Shown: positions 1-6,181, counted from the first letter of the stretch. The stretch: 8,475 bases of DNA from Candidatus Nanohalarchaeota archaeon (GCA_030632385.1 DAOVUW010000036.1:1-8475); one strand, 5' to 3'. The notes: generated by a model from the letters alone, not told the origin. A program made the numbers and translations.

Positions 1-3000
1 AAAAACATTCAACAATGATAAAAGAGAATCAATTGCATTGCTTATTACTGCTTTTTGCGATTCATTTGGAGCTGGATTGTTTGCATTGTATTTTGCAATT
101 TCGCCTGCAAAAGACATTATTTTTGAAATTGCAAAGCTTAATTTAAATTCTTCAATATCCAAAGTCACTTCCTTTATTGTTGTGTGGGTTTTTGAAAGCA
201 GGAATTTTGACGAATCGTCAAGCTTTGCTGTATCTATTTTTGATTTTGCATAATTATTTTTGTTTGATTCAACTATGCGGTAAATCTTATTCAGGAATTT
301 GAAAGAAGAGTACACTCCTTTGTCTGACCATTCGAGCTCTTTTTCAGGCAGCGCAACAGAGAGGATGAAGAGTCTTATGGTGTCTGCCCCGTATTCGTCG
401 ATGATTACGCCCGGGTCAACTACATTTCCCAGCGACTTGCTCATTTTCACGCCATCTTTGTTTACCATCCCTTGGGCCAGGAGTCTTTTGAATGGTTCAT
501 ATACATCAGTCAGACCAATATCGCGCAGGGCTTTTGTGAAAAATCTTGCGTACAGAAGATGCAGGATTGCGTGTTCTATACCCCCAATGTATTGATCTAC
601 AGGCATCCATTTTGATGCAATTTTTCCGAATGGCAGTTTATCATTATCTGAATCGCAAAACCTGAAAAAATACCACGAAGAATCAACAAAAGTGTCCATT
701 GTGTCTGTCTCTCTTTTTGCTTTTGCTCCGCATCTCGGGCATTTTGTATTTACAAAATCTTCTATTTTGTCCAATGGATTTCCCTTTCCTGTGAATTTTG
801 CATTTTCGGGTAGTTTTACCGGCAGGTCAGATTCAGGCAATGGAATAATTCCTGGATTTTTTTTGTCCTGCAATACTTCTTCAAGAAGTTCATCAAGCTT
901 ATATTCGTTAAAATGTTCTGCATTATTGCATATTTTTATTTTCCATTTACCATCATCAAATAAATTTTTTGTATTCAAAGGGCACCATATATCATTATCT
1001 GAAATTATCAATGTCTGTTTTTTTGTATTTTTCTCAACAGCAGACATATTGATTTTAAATTTAGTCAGTTTTTCCAAAGCGCCAATATCTGTTTTGTGCT
1101 TTTCTTTCTTTAGTAAATCCCAATTAATATGTTTGCACATTGTAGGGGCAACTAAATAGACGCCAAATATTGGTTTTTTTAATTTTTCAATTAAATGCAG
1201 AGCGGTGTTTCCGCCAACACTGTGACCGATAATGATGTCATTTTCATCAAAGTCCTTGATGTATTTCTCTGATTCTTTCAACCACTCTGTTAAATTAGGA
1301 TGATTAGTATTTGGCATATCCGGGGTAAAAACTTCAAATCCTTCTTTTTCTAATTTTTCTTTCATCCATTGATGCCAATCGCTTTTGCTTGATCCATCCA
1401 TGCCATGAATAATCAGCACTTTTTGTTTTCTTTTAGCGCATTTGTCGCAATAAATTATTGGAATCGGAGTGCCCCAGTATCTTTGTCTTGAGATGAGCCA
1501 GTCTCTGAGTTTGTAGTTAGTAGTTCTTTTGGCGCATTTTTTTTCTATTAAATAGTCTGTTATTTTTTGTTTTACATCTTCATTACCCATTTCATTAAAT
1601 TTTCCTGAGTTAATCATGATGCCTGGGTCTGTGTATGCCTTGTCAAAAATCTCTTCAAGAAATTCGGGAACTTCGCACGGATTCATGTATTTTGCGGTAA
1701 AATGTCCTTTGTTCTTTAATTCAATTACTTCTGCATCGAGTTCTTTTTTGTAGATTTGGGTGCTTTTTTTCCTGTATGGCTTATCATTATCAGAAACAAA
1801 GATTGTTATTTTATTGGTCAAATTCTTTATTTTATTGCTTATCTTAAAATCATTAAATTTTTTTAGTCTTGACTCGTCATCTGAGAGTATTCTGCTTGGA
1901 GCCACTAAAATCAATTTGTCAATTTTTATTTGCTTTTCCCCGAGCCATCTTACCAAAAAAGAACCCCCTGCGCTATGACCAATCAATATGCTGTTTTCAT
2001 CTATTTTGGGGTTTGATTTTTCAATCTCCTTTTTCCATTTATCATAATCTGGCTGCCATGATAAAGGCATAAGAGGAACACAGACATCAATATTGTTCTT
2101 TTCCATCTGCTCTTTTGCCCATGACAACCAGTGTCTTTGATTTACAGGAATATCCTCCGGTTCTCCTCTTGTGTCTTTTATTGGCGAACCATGAACAATT
2201 AAGCATGTTTTTTTCTTTTCTGGAACAATGACTGTTTTGACCGGCAAACTGTATTTTTTTGCAAATTCAAAATCCCTTTCGTCGTGAGCTGGAACTGCCA
2301 TGACACCGCCGGTACCATAATTCATAAGTGCATAGTCTGCAATGTAGAGAGGACATTTATCGCCGTTCACAGGATTTATAAAATATCTGCCAATGAACAC
2401 TCCTGTTTTTTCTTTTGTCGCATCAGTCCTGTCAATTGTCGAGAGTTTCTTTGCCTGCCGGATGTAATCCTTTACTTCTTTTTCATAACGACTGCCTTTG
2501 ACAAGTTCAATCACTGCCGGATGTTCCGGTGCAAGAACAAGATAAGTTATGCCGTAAACCGTGTCCGGTCTTGTCGTAAAAGTCGATATTTTTATGTGTG
2601 AATCAACAACCTTAAATTCAATCTCTGTACCTTTGGATTTTCCAATCCAGTTTTTTTGCATTATCTTTACTTTTTGAGGCCAGTTTTCTAATTTGTCAAT
2701 ATCATTTAAGAGTTCTTCTGCATAATCTGTAATCCTAAAGAACCACTGTGAAATTTTTTTTTCTTCAACTATTGATTTGCATCTCCAGCATTTGCCGTCT
2801 TCTACCTGCTCATTTGCAAGTACAGTAGCGCAGTCAGGGCACCAATTGATCGGCGCCTCTTTTTTGTAAGCCAGACCTTTTTCATACATTTTTAAAAATA
2901 TCCACTGGTTCCATCTGTAATATTCCGGCTTGTAAGTGTCAACTTCACGGCTCCAGTCATAAGAAAAGCCCATCTGCTCCTGCTGTTCTTTCATCATCTC

Positions 3001-3312
3001 TATGCATTTTTGCGTCCATATTTTTGGATGAGATTTATTTTTTATTGCTGCATTTTCTGCAGGGAGTCCAAGAGAATCATAACCCATTGGATAAAGAACA
3101 TTAAATCCTTTCATCCTTTTATATCTAGCAAGGCAATCGCCGATTGAATAATTGCGGACATGTCCCATGTGAAGCTTTCCTGAAGGATATGGAAACATCT
3201 CAAGGCAATAGTATTTCTTTTTGTTTTTGTCAGGCACAGCTTTGAATATAGTATCTTTTTTCCAGCGAATCTGCCACTTTGACTCAATTTGTTTAAAATC
3301 CTTGTTTTTCAT
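1..3312 (-). CDS. leuS: Leucyl-tRNA synthetase, bacterial type, with two inserted alpha/beta-hydrolase domains (3' end outside window)
   Basis: Class Ia synthetase that charges tRNA-Leu with leucine in the cytoplasm. An open frame of 1104 codons runs off the left edge; LeuRS is usually about 810-870 residues, so this is greatly enlarged. Seen in order: HMGH at 48-51 followed by the bacterial-style VRNYSIGD (archaeal enzymes have HARTYT instead); zinc knuckle 1 with C158, C161, C175, C178; editing-domain TTRPDT at 246-251 and AVPAHDERD with D344; hydrolase insert 1 (about 368-556); AYTDPGIMINSG from 559; WLISRQRYWG; first half of zinc knuckle 2 (C622, C625); hydrolase insert 2 (about 628-818); second half of the knuckle (C858, C861); KMSKS at 956-960; then the start of the anticodon-binding helices. 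The leucine-specific insertion before KMSKS is missing (only NKDGV). The start at 3312 is set by alignment to the family N-terminus and a TATA box 29 bases upstream. All key catalytic motifs are present, so it is expected to be active. Confidence 0.97.
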   Translation of the reverse strand, partial: MKNKDFKQIESKWQIRWKKDTIFKAVPDKNKKKYYCLEMFPYPSGKLHMGHVRNYSIGDCLARYKRMKGFNVLYPMGYDSLGLPAENAAIKNKSHPKIWTQKCIEMMKEQQEQMGFSYDWSREVDTYKPEYYRWNQWIFLKMYEKGLAYKKEAPINWCPDCATVLANEQVEDGKCWRCKSIVEEKKISQWFFRITDYAEELLNDIDKLENWPQKVKIMQKNWIGKSKGTEIEFKVVDSHIKISTFTTRPDTVYGITYLVLAPEHPAVIELVKGSRYEKEVKDYIRQAKKLSTIDRTDATKEKTGVFIGRYFINPVNGDKCPLYIADYALMNYGTGGVMAVPAHDERDFEFAKKYSLPVKTVIVPEKKKTCLIVHGSPIKDTRGEPEDIPVNQRHWLSWAKEQMEKNNIDVCVPLMPLSWQPDYDKWKKEIEKSNPKIDENSILIGHSAGGSFLVRWLGEKQIKIDKLILVAPSRILSDDESRLKKFNDFKISNKIKNLTNKITIFVSDNDKPYRKKSTQIYKKELDAEVIELKNKGHFTAKYMNPCEVPEFLEEIFDKAYTDPGIMINSGKFNEMGNEDVKQKITDYLIEKKCAKRTTNYKLRDWLISRQRYWGTPIPIIYCDKCAKRKQKVLIIHGMDGSSKSDWHQWMKEKLEKEGFEVFTPDMPNTNHPNLTEWLKESEKYIKDFDENDIIIGHSVGGNTALHLIEKLKKPIFGVYLVAPTMCKHINWDLLKKEKHKTDIGALEKLTKFKINMSAVEKNTKKQTLIISDNDIWCPLNTKNLFDDGKWKIKICNNAEHFNEYKLDELLEEVLQDKKNPGIIPLPESDLPVKLPENAKFTGKGNPLDKIEDFVNTKCPRCGAKAKRETDTMDTFVDSSWYFFRFCDSDNDKLPFGKIASKWMPVDQYIGGIEHAILHLLYARFFTKALRDIGLTDVYEPFKRLLAQGMVNKDGVKMSKSLGNVVDPGVIIDEYGADTIRLFILSVALPEKELEWSDKGVYSSFKFLNKIYRIVESNKNNYAKSKIDTAKLDDSSKFLLSKTHTTIKEVTLDIEEFKLSFAISKIMSFAGEIAKYNANNPAPNESQKAVISNAIDSLLSLLNVF
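859..1431 (-). other. Hydrolase insert 2 within leuS (RBBP9/YdeN-type serine hydrolase domain)
   Basis: Approximate residues 628-818 of the same frame, again about 190 residues. Seen: LIIHGMDGSS with H636-G637, then DWHQWMKEKLE and DMPNTNHPNLTEWL, which closely resemble the N-terminal half of YdeN-family proteins; nucleophile elbow GHSVGG with S698; SDND with D774 as likely acid; EHF with H800. It interrupts zinc knuckle 2: C622/C625 lie before it and C858/C861 after it. The family sequence normally joining the knuckle halves resumes as GIIPLPESDLPVKLP. It differs widely from insert 1 outside the motifs, so a recent tandem duplication is unlikely. Confidence 0.93.
1645..2211 (-). other. Hydrolase insert 1 within leuS (RBBP9/YdeN-type serine hydrolase domain)
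   Basis: Approximate residues 368-556 of the LeuRS frame, about 190 residues, which is the size of a complete single-domain RBBP9/YdeN hydrolase. Seen: an opening strand LIVHGSP with H374-G375 (oxyanion region), a HWLSWAKEQ helix and a W-containing MPLSWQPDYDKW segment typical of the family, the nucleophile elbow GHSAGG with S447, then SDND with D510 as likely acid, and GHF with H537 as likely catalytic His. It lies between the end of the editing domain (VKTVIVPE) and AYTDPGIMINSG, where ordinary bacterial LeuRS has only a short loop. The triad assignment is by motif order; the substrate is unknown. Confidence 0.93.
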
Positions 3313-3335
3313 ATCAAATAATAAGAAGAGTAAAA

Positions 3336-3346
3336 GTTTAAAAATC
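3336..3346 (-). promoter_or_regulatory. Probable archaeal TATA box of leuS
   Basis: On the minus strand this reads GATTTTTAAAC, centred about 29 bases before the leuS ATG at 3312. No Shine-Dalgarno precedes the ATG. The spacing fits a leaderless or very short-leader archaeal transcript. This is inference from position and composition in an AT-rich region. Confidence 0.5.
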
Positions 3347-3407
3347 GTTGATTTTATTGATTTTGCTTTCAATTTCAAAAATATATTTATTTAATTTTTA
3401 AGTTTTT

Positions 3408-3560
3408 TCAATCTTTTATAATTAGCAAAATTCCGCCTATAAATGTAAGTAATGGCATAAATTGTGAAGACCAGTCAGAAAGTATTCCAAGATTAATGTA
3501 TAGGGGGATTACAGTTACTAAAAGCAAAATTCCTATCCAAAATCCAATTCCTTTTGACAT
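3408..3560 (-). CDS. Small hydrophobic two-helix membrane protein, 50 aa, unknown function
   Basis: A 50-codon frame beginning MSKGIGFWIGILLLVTVIPL and ending GGILLIIKD. Two hydrophobic stretches (about residues 5-24 and 35-48) are separated by a short polar link, NLGILSDWSSQ, so it probably forms a membrane hairpin. I do not recognise the family. Support for a real gene: a TATA-like GATTTAAAAA centred 26 bases before the ATG, matching the spacing at neighbouring genes; clear membrane-protein composition; and a 7-bp inverted repeat lying between that TATA box and the start. It is upstream of leuS on the same strand, 95 bases from the leuS start, but leuS has its own TATA box. It could be a chance frame, but composition and promoter argue otherwise. 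Confidence 0.6.
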   Translation of the reverse strand: MSKGIGFWIGILLLVTVIPLYINLGILSDWSSQFMPLLTFIGGILLIIKD

Positions 3561-3563
3561 AAG

Positions 3564-3579
3564 AATAGTTTCAACTATT
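3564..3579. repeat. 7-bp inverted repeat between TATA box and start of the 50-aa gene
   Basis: AATAGTT-TC-AACTATT: perfect 7-base arms with a 2-base spacer. It lies 4-19 bases before the ATG and so overlaps the expected transcription start. A 2-base spacer favours a dimeric protein site (operator) over an RNA hairpin. This is inference only. Confidence 0.45.
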
Positions 3580-3580
3580 T

Positions 3581-3590
3581 TTTTTAAATC
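3581..3590 (-). promoter_or_regulatory. Probable TATA box of the 50-aa membrane protein gene
   Basis: Minus-strand GATTTAAAAA, centred about 26 bases before the ATG at 3560. There is no Shine-Dalgarno, so the transcript is probably leaderless. Confidence 0.5.
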
Positions 3591-3631
3591 TTTTGACTGT
3601 TGTAATATTTCTTTTTATTGTGTATAAACTG

Positions 3632-3659
3632 TGTGTTGCGTATATAGGATACACAACAT
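3632..3659. repeat. Imperfect inverted repeat in the leuS-lipoprotein intergenic region
   Basis: The core GTTGCGTAT / ATACACAAC forms 9 paired positions with one mismatch around a 5-base loop ATAGG, and one flanking T-A pair extends it. No gene is attached to it. It directly abuts the 12-bp inverted repeat that follows. Confidence 0.4.
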
Positions 3660-3661
3660 GA

Positions 3662-3706
3662 AAAAATCTTTCACAAAATAAAGAAGAATTAATCTGAAAG
3701 ATTTTT
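3662..3706. repeat. Perfect 12-bp inverted repeat with 21-base loop
   Basis: AAAAATCTTTCA at 3662-3673 is the exact reverse complement of TGAAAGATTTTT at 3695-3706. On the plus strand it ends in a T-run and could act as a terminator-like or small-RNA hairpin. Its right arm touches the edge of the decayed leuS duplicate, so it may instead mark a rearrangement junction or a mini-element end. Confidence 0.55.
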
Positions 3707-3790
3707 GCTTGTTTTTGTCAGGAACTGATTTAAATATCTTTTTTTCATCCGGTGAGTTTGTTATTTTGATTCAATTTCTTTAAAATCCAT
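3707..3790 (-). pseudogene. Decayed duplicate of the leuS 5' end
   Basis: Read on the minus strand from 3790, the fragment begins ATGGATTTTAAAGAAATTGA and matches the leuS start region (GATTTTAAACAAATTGAGTC, from codon 5). It translates as MDFKEIESK then stop, against KDFKQIESKW in LeuRS: the conserved Trp codon TGG has become TAA. Further on, an insertion of about 4 bases and a deletion of about 5 break the frame, but the nucleotide match returns at CCTGACAAAAACAA, codons 27-31 of leuS. Similarity ends at the 12-bp inverted repeat. This is non-coding relic sequence, about 84 bases long, most likely left by a partial tandem duplication. Confidence 0.8.
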
Positions 3791-3807
3791 ATTCAAAAAC
3801 ATATTTA

Positions 3808-3814
3808 TTTAAAT
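3808..3814 (+). promoter_or_regulatory. Probable TATA box of the Cys-repeat lipoprotein gene
   Basis: TTTAAAT centred 24 bases before the ATG at 3835, without a Shine-Dalgarno, so leaderless transcription is likely. The box lies in a stretch (3791-3813) nearly identical to 3373-3395 upstream of leuS, so this promoter may have arisen from the same duplication that left the leuS relic. Confidence 0.5.
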
Positions 3815-3834
3815 CATTCATCCGGTATATTATT

Positions 3835-4545
3835 ATGAAACAAGAATATTTTATTGTAATATTGATTATTGGATGTATTTTTATTTGCGGATGTGCCAAT
3901 AATTCTTCCGATTCTATAGTTTCTGATGCTGTAGAGGATGATATATCTTTAGATAATCCACAAGAGGCTCTATCTTATGCAGAAAAAAAATATGATTTTG
4001 TAATGAAGGCAAGTGAAGGTTGGAAAGAAGGAGATGTTGAAGATACAGATACTCTTGTATCTACAGGCGAAGATCATCCTCTTGCTTTCAGAGCTGTCGG
4101 CGATAAAATAAGTTGTGTGAATTGTCTTGGCAGCAATGAAGATATGAGTCCCATACAATTTACAGAATATATGGGATTTATAGACAGACAAAAGAAACAT
4201 CCAGAGGATATGAATATTATTCAGTTGGCAATGAAGAGTAAGAATATTACTATTTGCAATAAAGTACAAAGCAATGAAGAAAGAAATTATTGTATGGCTG
4301 TTTTTAAAAAAGATATTTCTTTATGCAAAAAAACAACATATCCTGTAAAAAATTTGTGTTTTATTGGGGTTGCACTAGAGAATGAAGATATATCTGGATG
4401 TAATTTAATTGAATCTCAAGAAATGAAAGATGTTTGTTATTACAATATTGCTGTAAGCAAGAAAGATACAACTATTTGTGAAAAAATAAGCACTCAAGAT
4501 TACAGGGATACTTGTTATAACAGCGTAGCAAGTGTCGCGGAATAA
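3835..4545 (+). CDS. Lipoprotein with four Cys-pair repeats, unknown function
   Basis: 236 residues. An N-terminal signal peptide (hydrophobic 6-18) ends in a lipobox-like ICGC with C20 as the likely lipidated residue, so the protein is probably membrane-anchored on the outside. After an acidic linker there is a CVNC at 94-97. The C-terminal half holds four tandem units of about 25 residues, with the loose pattern A-x3-x-D/N-I-x-x-C, then 10-11 residues, then C-Y/x. The Cys pairs are C141/C153, C164/C175, C189/C201 and C215/C227. Even spacing inside each unit (11-12) suggests one disulfide or metal site per unit, perhaps a helical-hairpin solenoid. I recall similar D-x-x-x-C-x-x-I repeats in uncultured archaeal and bacterial proteins, but no function. 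It is convergent with ilvE and monocistronic. Confidence 0.9.
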   Translation: MKQEYFIVILIIGCIFICGCANNSSDSIVSDAVEDDISLDNPQEALSYAEKKYDFVMKASEGWKEGDVEDTDTLVSTGEDHPLAFRAVGDKISCVNCLGSNEDMSPIQFTEYMGFIDRQKKHPEDMNIIQLAMKSKNITICNKVQSNEERNYCMAVFKKDISLCKKTTYPVKNLCFIGVALENEDISGCNLIESQEMKDVCYYNIAVSKKDTTICEKISTQDYRDTCYNSVASVAE

Positions 4546-4620
4546 TAAGAATAATCGTTTTTGTTGTTTTGATGCAGAAACGCTTCATATATCACTAAAT
4601 GTCTTTATTTTGTCGAATAT

Positions 4621-4626
4621 AAAAAA
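4621..4626 (-). terminator. Possible oligo-T terminator after ilvE
   Basis: Six T on the minus strand, about 45 bases past the ilvE stop, followed by ATAT. Archaeal termination needs only T-runs, but such runs are common in this AT-rich DNA. Confidence 0.3.
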
Positions 4627-4670
4627 GCATCTGCCAAACTCAGAATTTACTATTCTTAAAGAGCCATAAA

Positions 4671-5573
4671 TTAAACGAAACTAAACCACTCTTTGGGCTC
4701 TCCTTTTTTCAATTTGTCCATGAATTCACTCTTTATTGCTTTTGTTATTTTTCCCATCTTTCCGTCAGCAATCTTTATTTTATCGACGCTTCTGATGGCT
4801 ACAATTTCAGCAGCAGTGCCTGTAAAAAATAATTCATCTGCAATATAGAGCATTTCTCTTGGTATTGTTTGCTCTTTTAGAATATATCCTTTTTCTTTTG
4901 CAATGCAAATTATAGTTTCTCTTGTTATTCCTTTCAAAACCATGTCCGAGAGATTTGGTGTGTAAATAACATTGTCTTTTATCAAAAACAGATTTTCACC
5001 GCTTCCTTCAGATACAAATCCTTTTGTGTTCAGCATTATTGCTTCGGCATATCCGTCAATGACAGCTTCCATCTTTGATAGCTGGGAATTTATATAATTT
5101 CCTCCTGCTTTTGCAAGCCCGGGAAATGTATTTGCAGCCATCCGATTCCATGATGAGACTTTCACATCTATTTCCTCTTCACCAAGATAAGAACCCCACT
5201 GCCACACCATTATAGAAACATCTGTATTTACATCAAGAGGATTCAAACCCATGCCTCCGTCACTTTTGTAAATCAATGGTCTTATGTAACAGACATTAAG
5301 ATTATTTTTTTTAATAGTTTCAATTATTGCTTTTTCTATTCTTTCTTCACTAAATGGAACTTTCATGCGATATATTTTTGCAGATTCAAAAAGACGCTTT
5401 ACGTGTTCTTTTAATTTAAATATGGCAGATCCTTTTTTTGTTTCATAGCATCTTATGCCCTCAAAAACACTTGATCCGTAATGAAGAGCGTGTGTTGTAA
5501 TATGGATGTTTGAATCTTCCCATTTTTTAAATTTACCATTCATCCAAACAAAATCTGATTTTATTTGTGGCAT
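4671..5573 (-). CDS. ilvE: Branched-chain amino acid aminotransferase
   Basis: 300 residues, full length for a class IV PLP transaminase. It interconverts leucine, isoleucine and valine with their 2-oxo acids, using glutamate/2-oxoglutarate. Seen: HALHYGSSVFEGIR at 28-41; YIRPLIYKSDGGMGLNP at 96-112; the PLP Schiff-base lysine K155 in AKAGGNY; SEGSGEN with E189 at 188-194; TGTAAEI at 251-257 binding the cofactor phosphate. The branched-chain-type signature (FEGIR, AKAGGNY, SEGSGENLF) makes a D-amino acid transaminase or aminodeoxychorismate lyase unlikely. The start at 5573 follows the usual family N-terminus and lies 26 bases after a TATA box. The gene stands alone between two oppositely oriented lipoprotein genes, so it is probably transcribed by itself. 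Confidence 0.96.
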   Translation of the reverse strand: MPQIKSDFVWMNGKFKKWEDSNIHITTHALHYGSSVFEGIRCYETKKGSAIFKLKEHVKRLFESAKIYRMKVPFSEERIEKAIIETIKKNNLNVCYIRPLIYKSDGGMGLNPLDVNTDVSIMVWQWGSYLGEEEIDVKVSSWNRMAANTFPGLAKAGGNYINSQLSKMEAVIDGYAEAIMLNTKGFVSEGSGENLFLIKDNVIYTPNLSDMVLKGITRETIICIAKEKGYILKEQTIPREMLYIADELFFTGTAAEIVAIRSVDKIKIADGKMGKITKAIKSEFMDKLKKGEPKEWFSFV

Positions 5574-5594
5574 ATAAATAACTAGTAGTTTATA

Positions 5595-5603
5595 TTTTAA
5601 ATA
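5595..5603 (-). promoter_or_regulatory. Probable TATA box of ilvE
   Basis: Minus-strand TATTTAAAA centred 26 bases before the ilvE ATG at 5573. There is no Shine-Dalgarno in between, so a leaderless transcript is likely. Confidence 0.55.
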
Positions 5604-5755
5604 TTTTGCAACATTGATTTGACCAAAAACAAAAGTAGGAATTCAAATTCAAGCAGTTCTGCAATCTATTCAAATAACAATTAATTTTAATTAAATTTAT
5701 GTTTCTATACTGGAATTCTCATATATTGGGAAAGTGGCAAGAAAACACAAAAATG

Positions 5756-5763
5756 TTTAAATA
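5756..5763 (+). promoter_or_regulatory. Probable TATA box of the small lipoprotein gene
   Basis: TTTAAATA centred 26 bases before the ATG at 5786. The segment around the start, TATATTATTATGAAA, is the same as at the other lipoprotein gene (3826-3840). Confidence 0.6.
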
Positions 5764-5785
5764 ATTAAAATTAAAATATATTATT

Positions 5786-6181
5786 ATGAAAAAACAAAAT
5801 ATAATATGGTTATTCCTTTTATTCTGCGTGATTTTAATTAGTGGATGTTCAAATTCAAAATTACTTACAGAAGAGATTGAAATTTCTGGGTTAATATCTG
5901 GTGAACAATGTAATGGTAGAGAAAAATGTATTGATAGTTTAGTTATTTTTCCTCAAGGTTTTAATTTTGATTATTCTGATTGGAATAAAGTGCAACCCTA
6001 TTTCAATAAAAGCGTTAAAATTAAAGGAGACATAATTAGTGAAATAGATATTTATTCCTGTGAAGAAGATTATTTTGATGGAAGTCAACATCCGCTAAAT
6101 TATAAATGTGAGATTCCAGGCTTAAAATATTATACAACGAATACATACATAAAAGTTGATTCAATTGAATTAGTAGAATAA
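5786..6181 (+). CDS. Small lipoprotein with two Cys pairs, unknown function
   Basis: 131 residues. The signal peptide (KK, then hydrophobic 6-18) ends in a clear lipobox LISGC with C21 as the lipidation site. The mature part of about 110 residues is strand-rich (EIEISGLISG, SVKIKGDIIS, TYIKVDSIELVE), and the opening and closing strands resemble small OB-fold-like secreted proteins. That is only a resemblance. C42/C48 and C92/C108 could form two disulfides. I do not recognise the family. It is divergent from ilvE and convergent with ilvD, with its own TATA box and a following T-run, so it is probably monocistronic. Confidence 0.85.
   Translation: MKKQNIIWLFLLFCVILISGCSNSKLLTEEIEISGLISGEQCNGREKCIDSLVIFPQGFNFDYSDWNKVQPYFNKSVKIKGDIISEIDIYSCEEDYFDGSQHPLNYKCEIPGLKYYTTNTYIKVDSIELVE

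Noticed and set aside
692..1159. 155-codon plus-strand open frame
   Set aside because: It lies wholly opposite leuS, across insert 2 and zinc knuckle 2. Its Phe/Ser-rich protein is the usual antisense shadow of a Lys/Glu-rich gene, and it has no motif.
1645..2211. Possibility that the hydrolase segments are separate genes or a chimeric assembly
   Set aside because: LeuRS sequence before, between and after both inserts is in one frame with no stop codon, the flanking LeuRS motifs join at normal positions, and neither insert has its own start signals. A chimera would be unlikely to keep frame at four junctions.
2284..2601. 105-codon plus-strand open frame
   Set aside because: Antisense to the LeuRS editing domain, whose minus-strand reading contains TTRPDT and HDERD. 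It is a shadow.
3658..3681. Short frame MKKSFTK with a TATA-like sequence upstream
   Set aside because: Seven codons inside overlapping inverted repeats, with no sign of coding.
3970..4269. 99-codon minus-strand open frame
   Set aside because: Antisense to the Cys-repeat lipoprotein, which has a signal peptide, repeats and a promoter. The reverse frame has none of these.
4546..4670. Convergent gap between the lipoprotein gene and ilvE
   Set aside because: Apart from short T-runs usable as terminators, I see no structure or frame in it.
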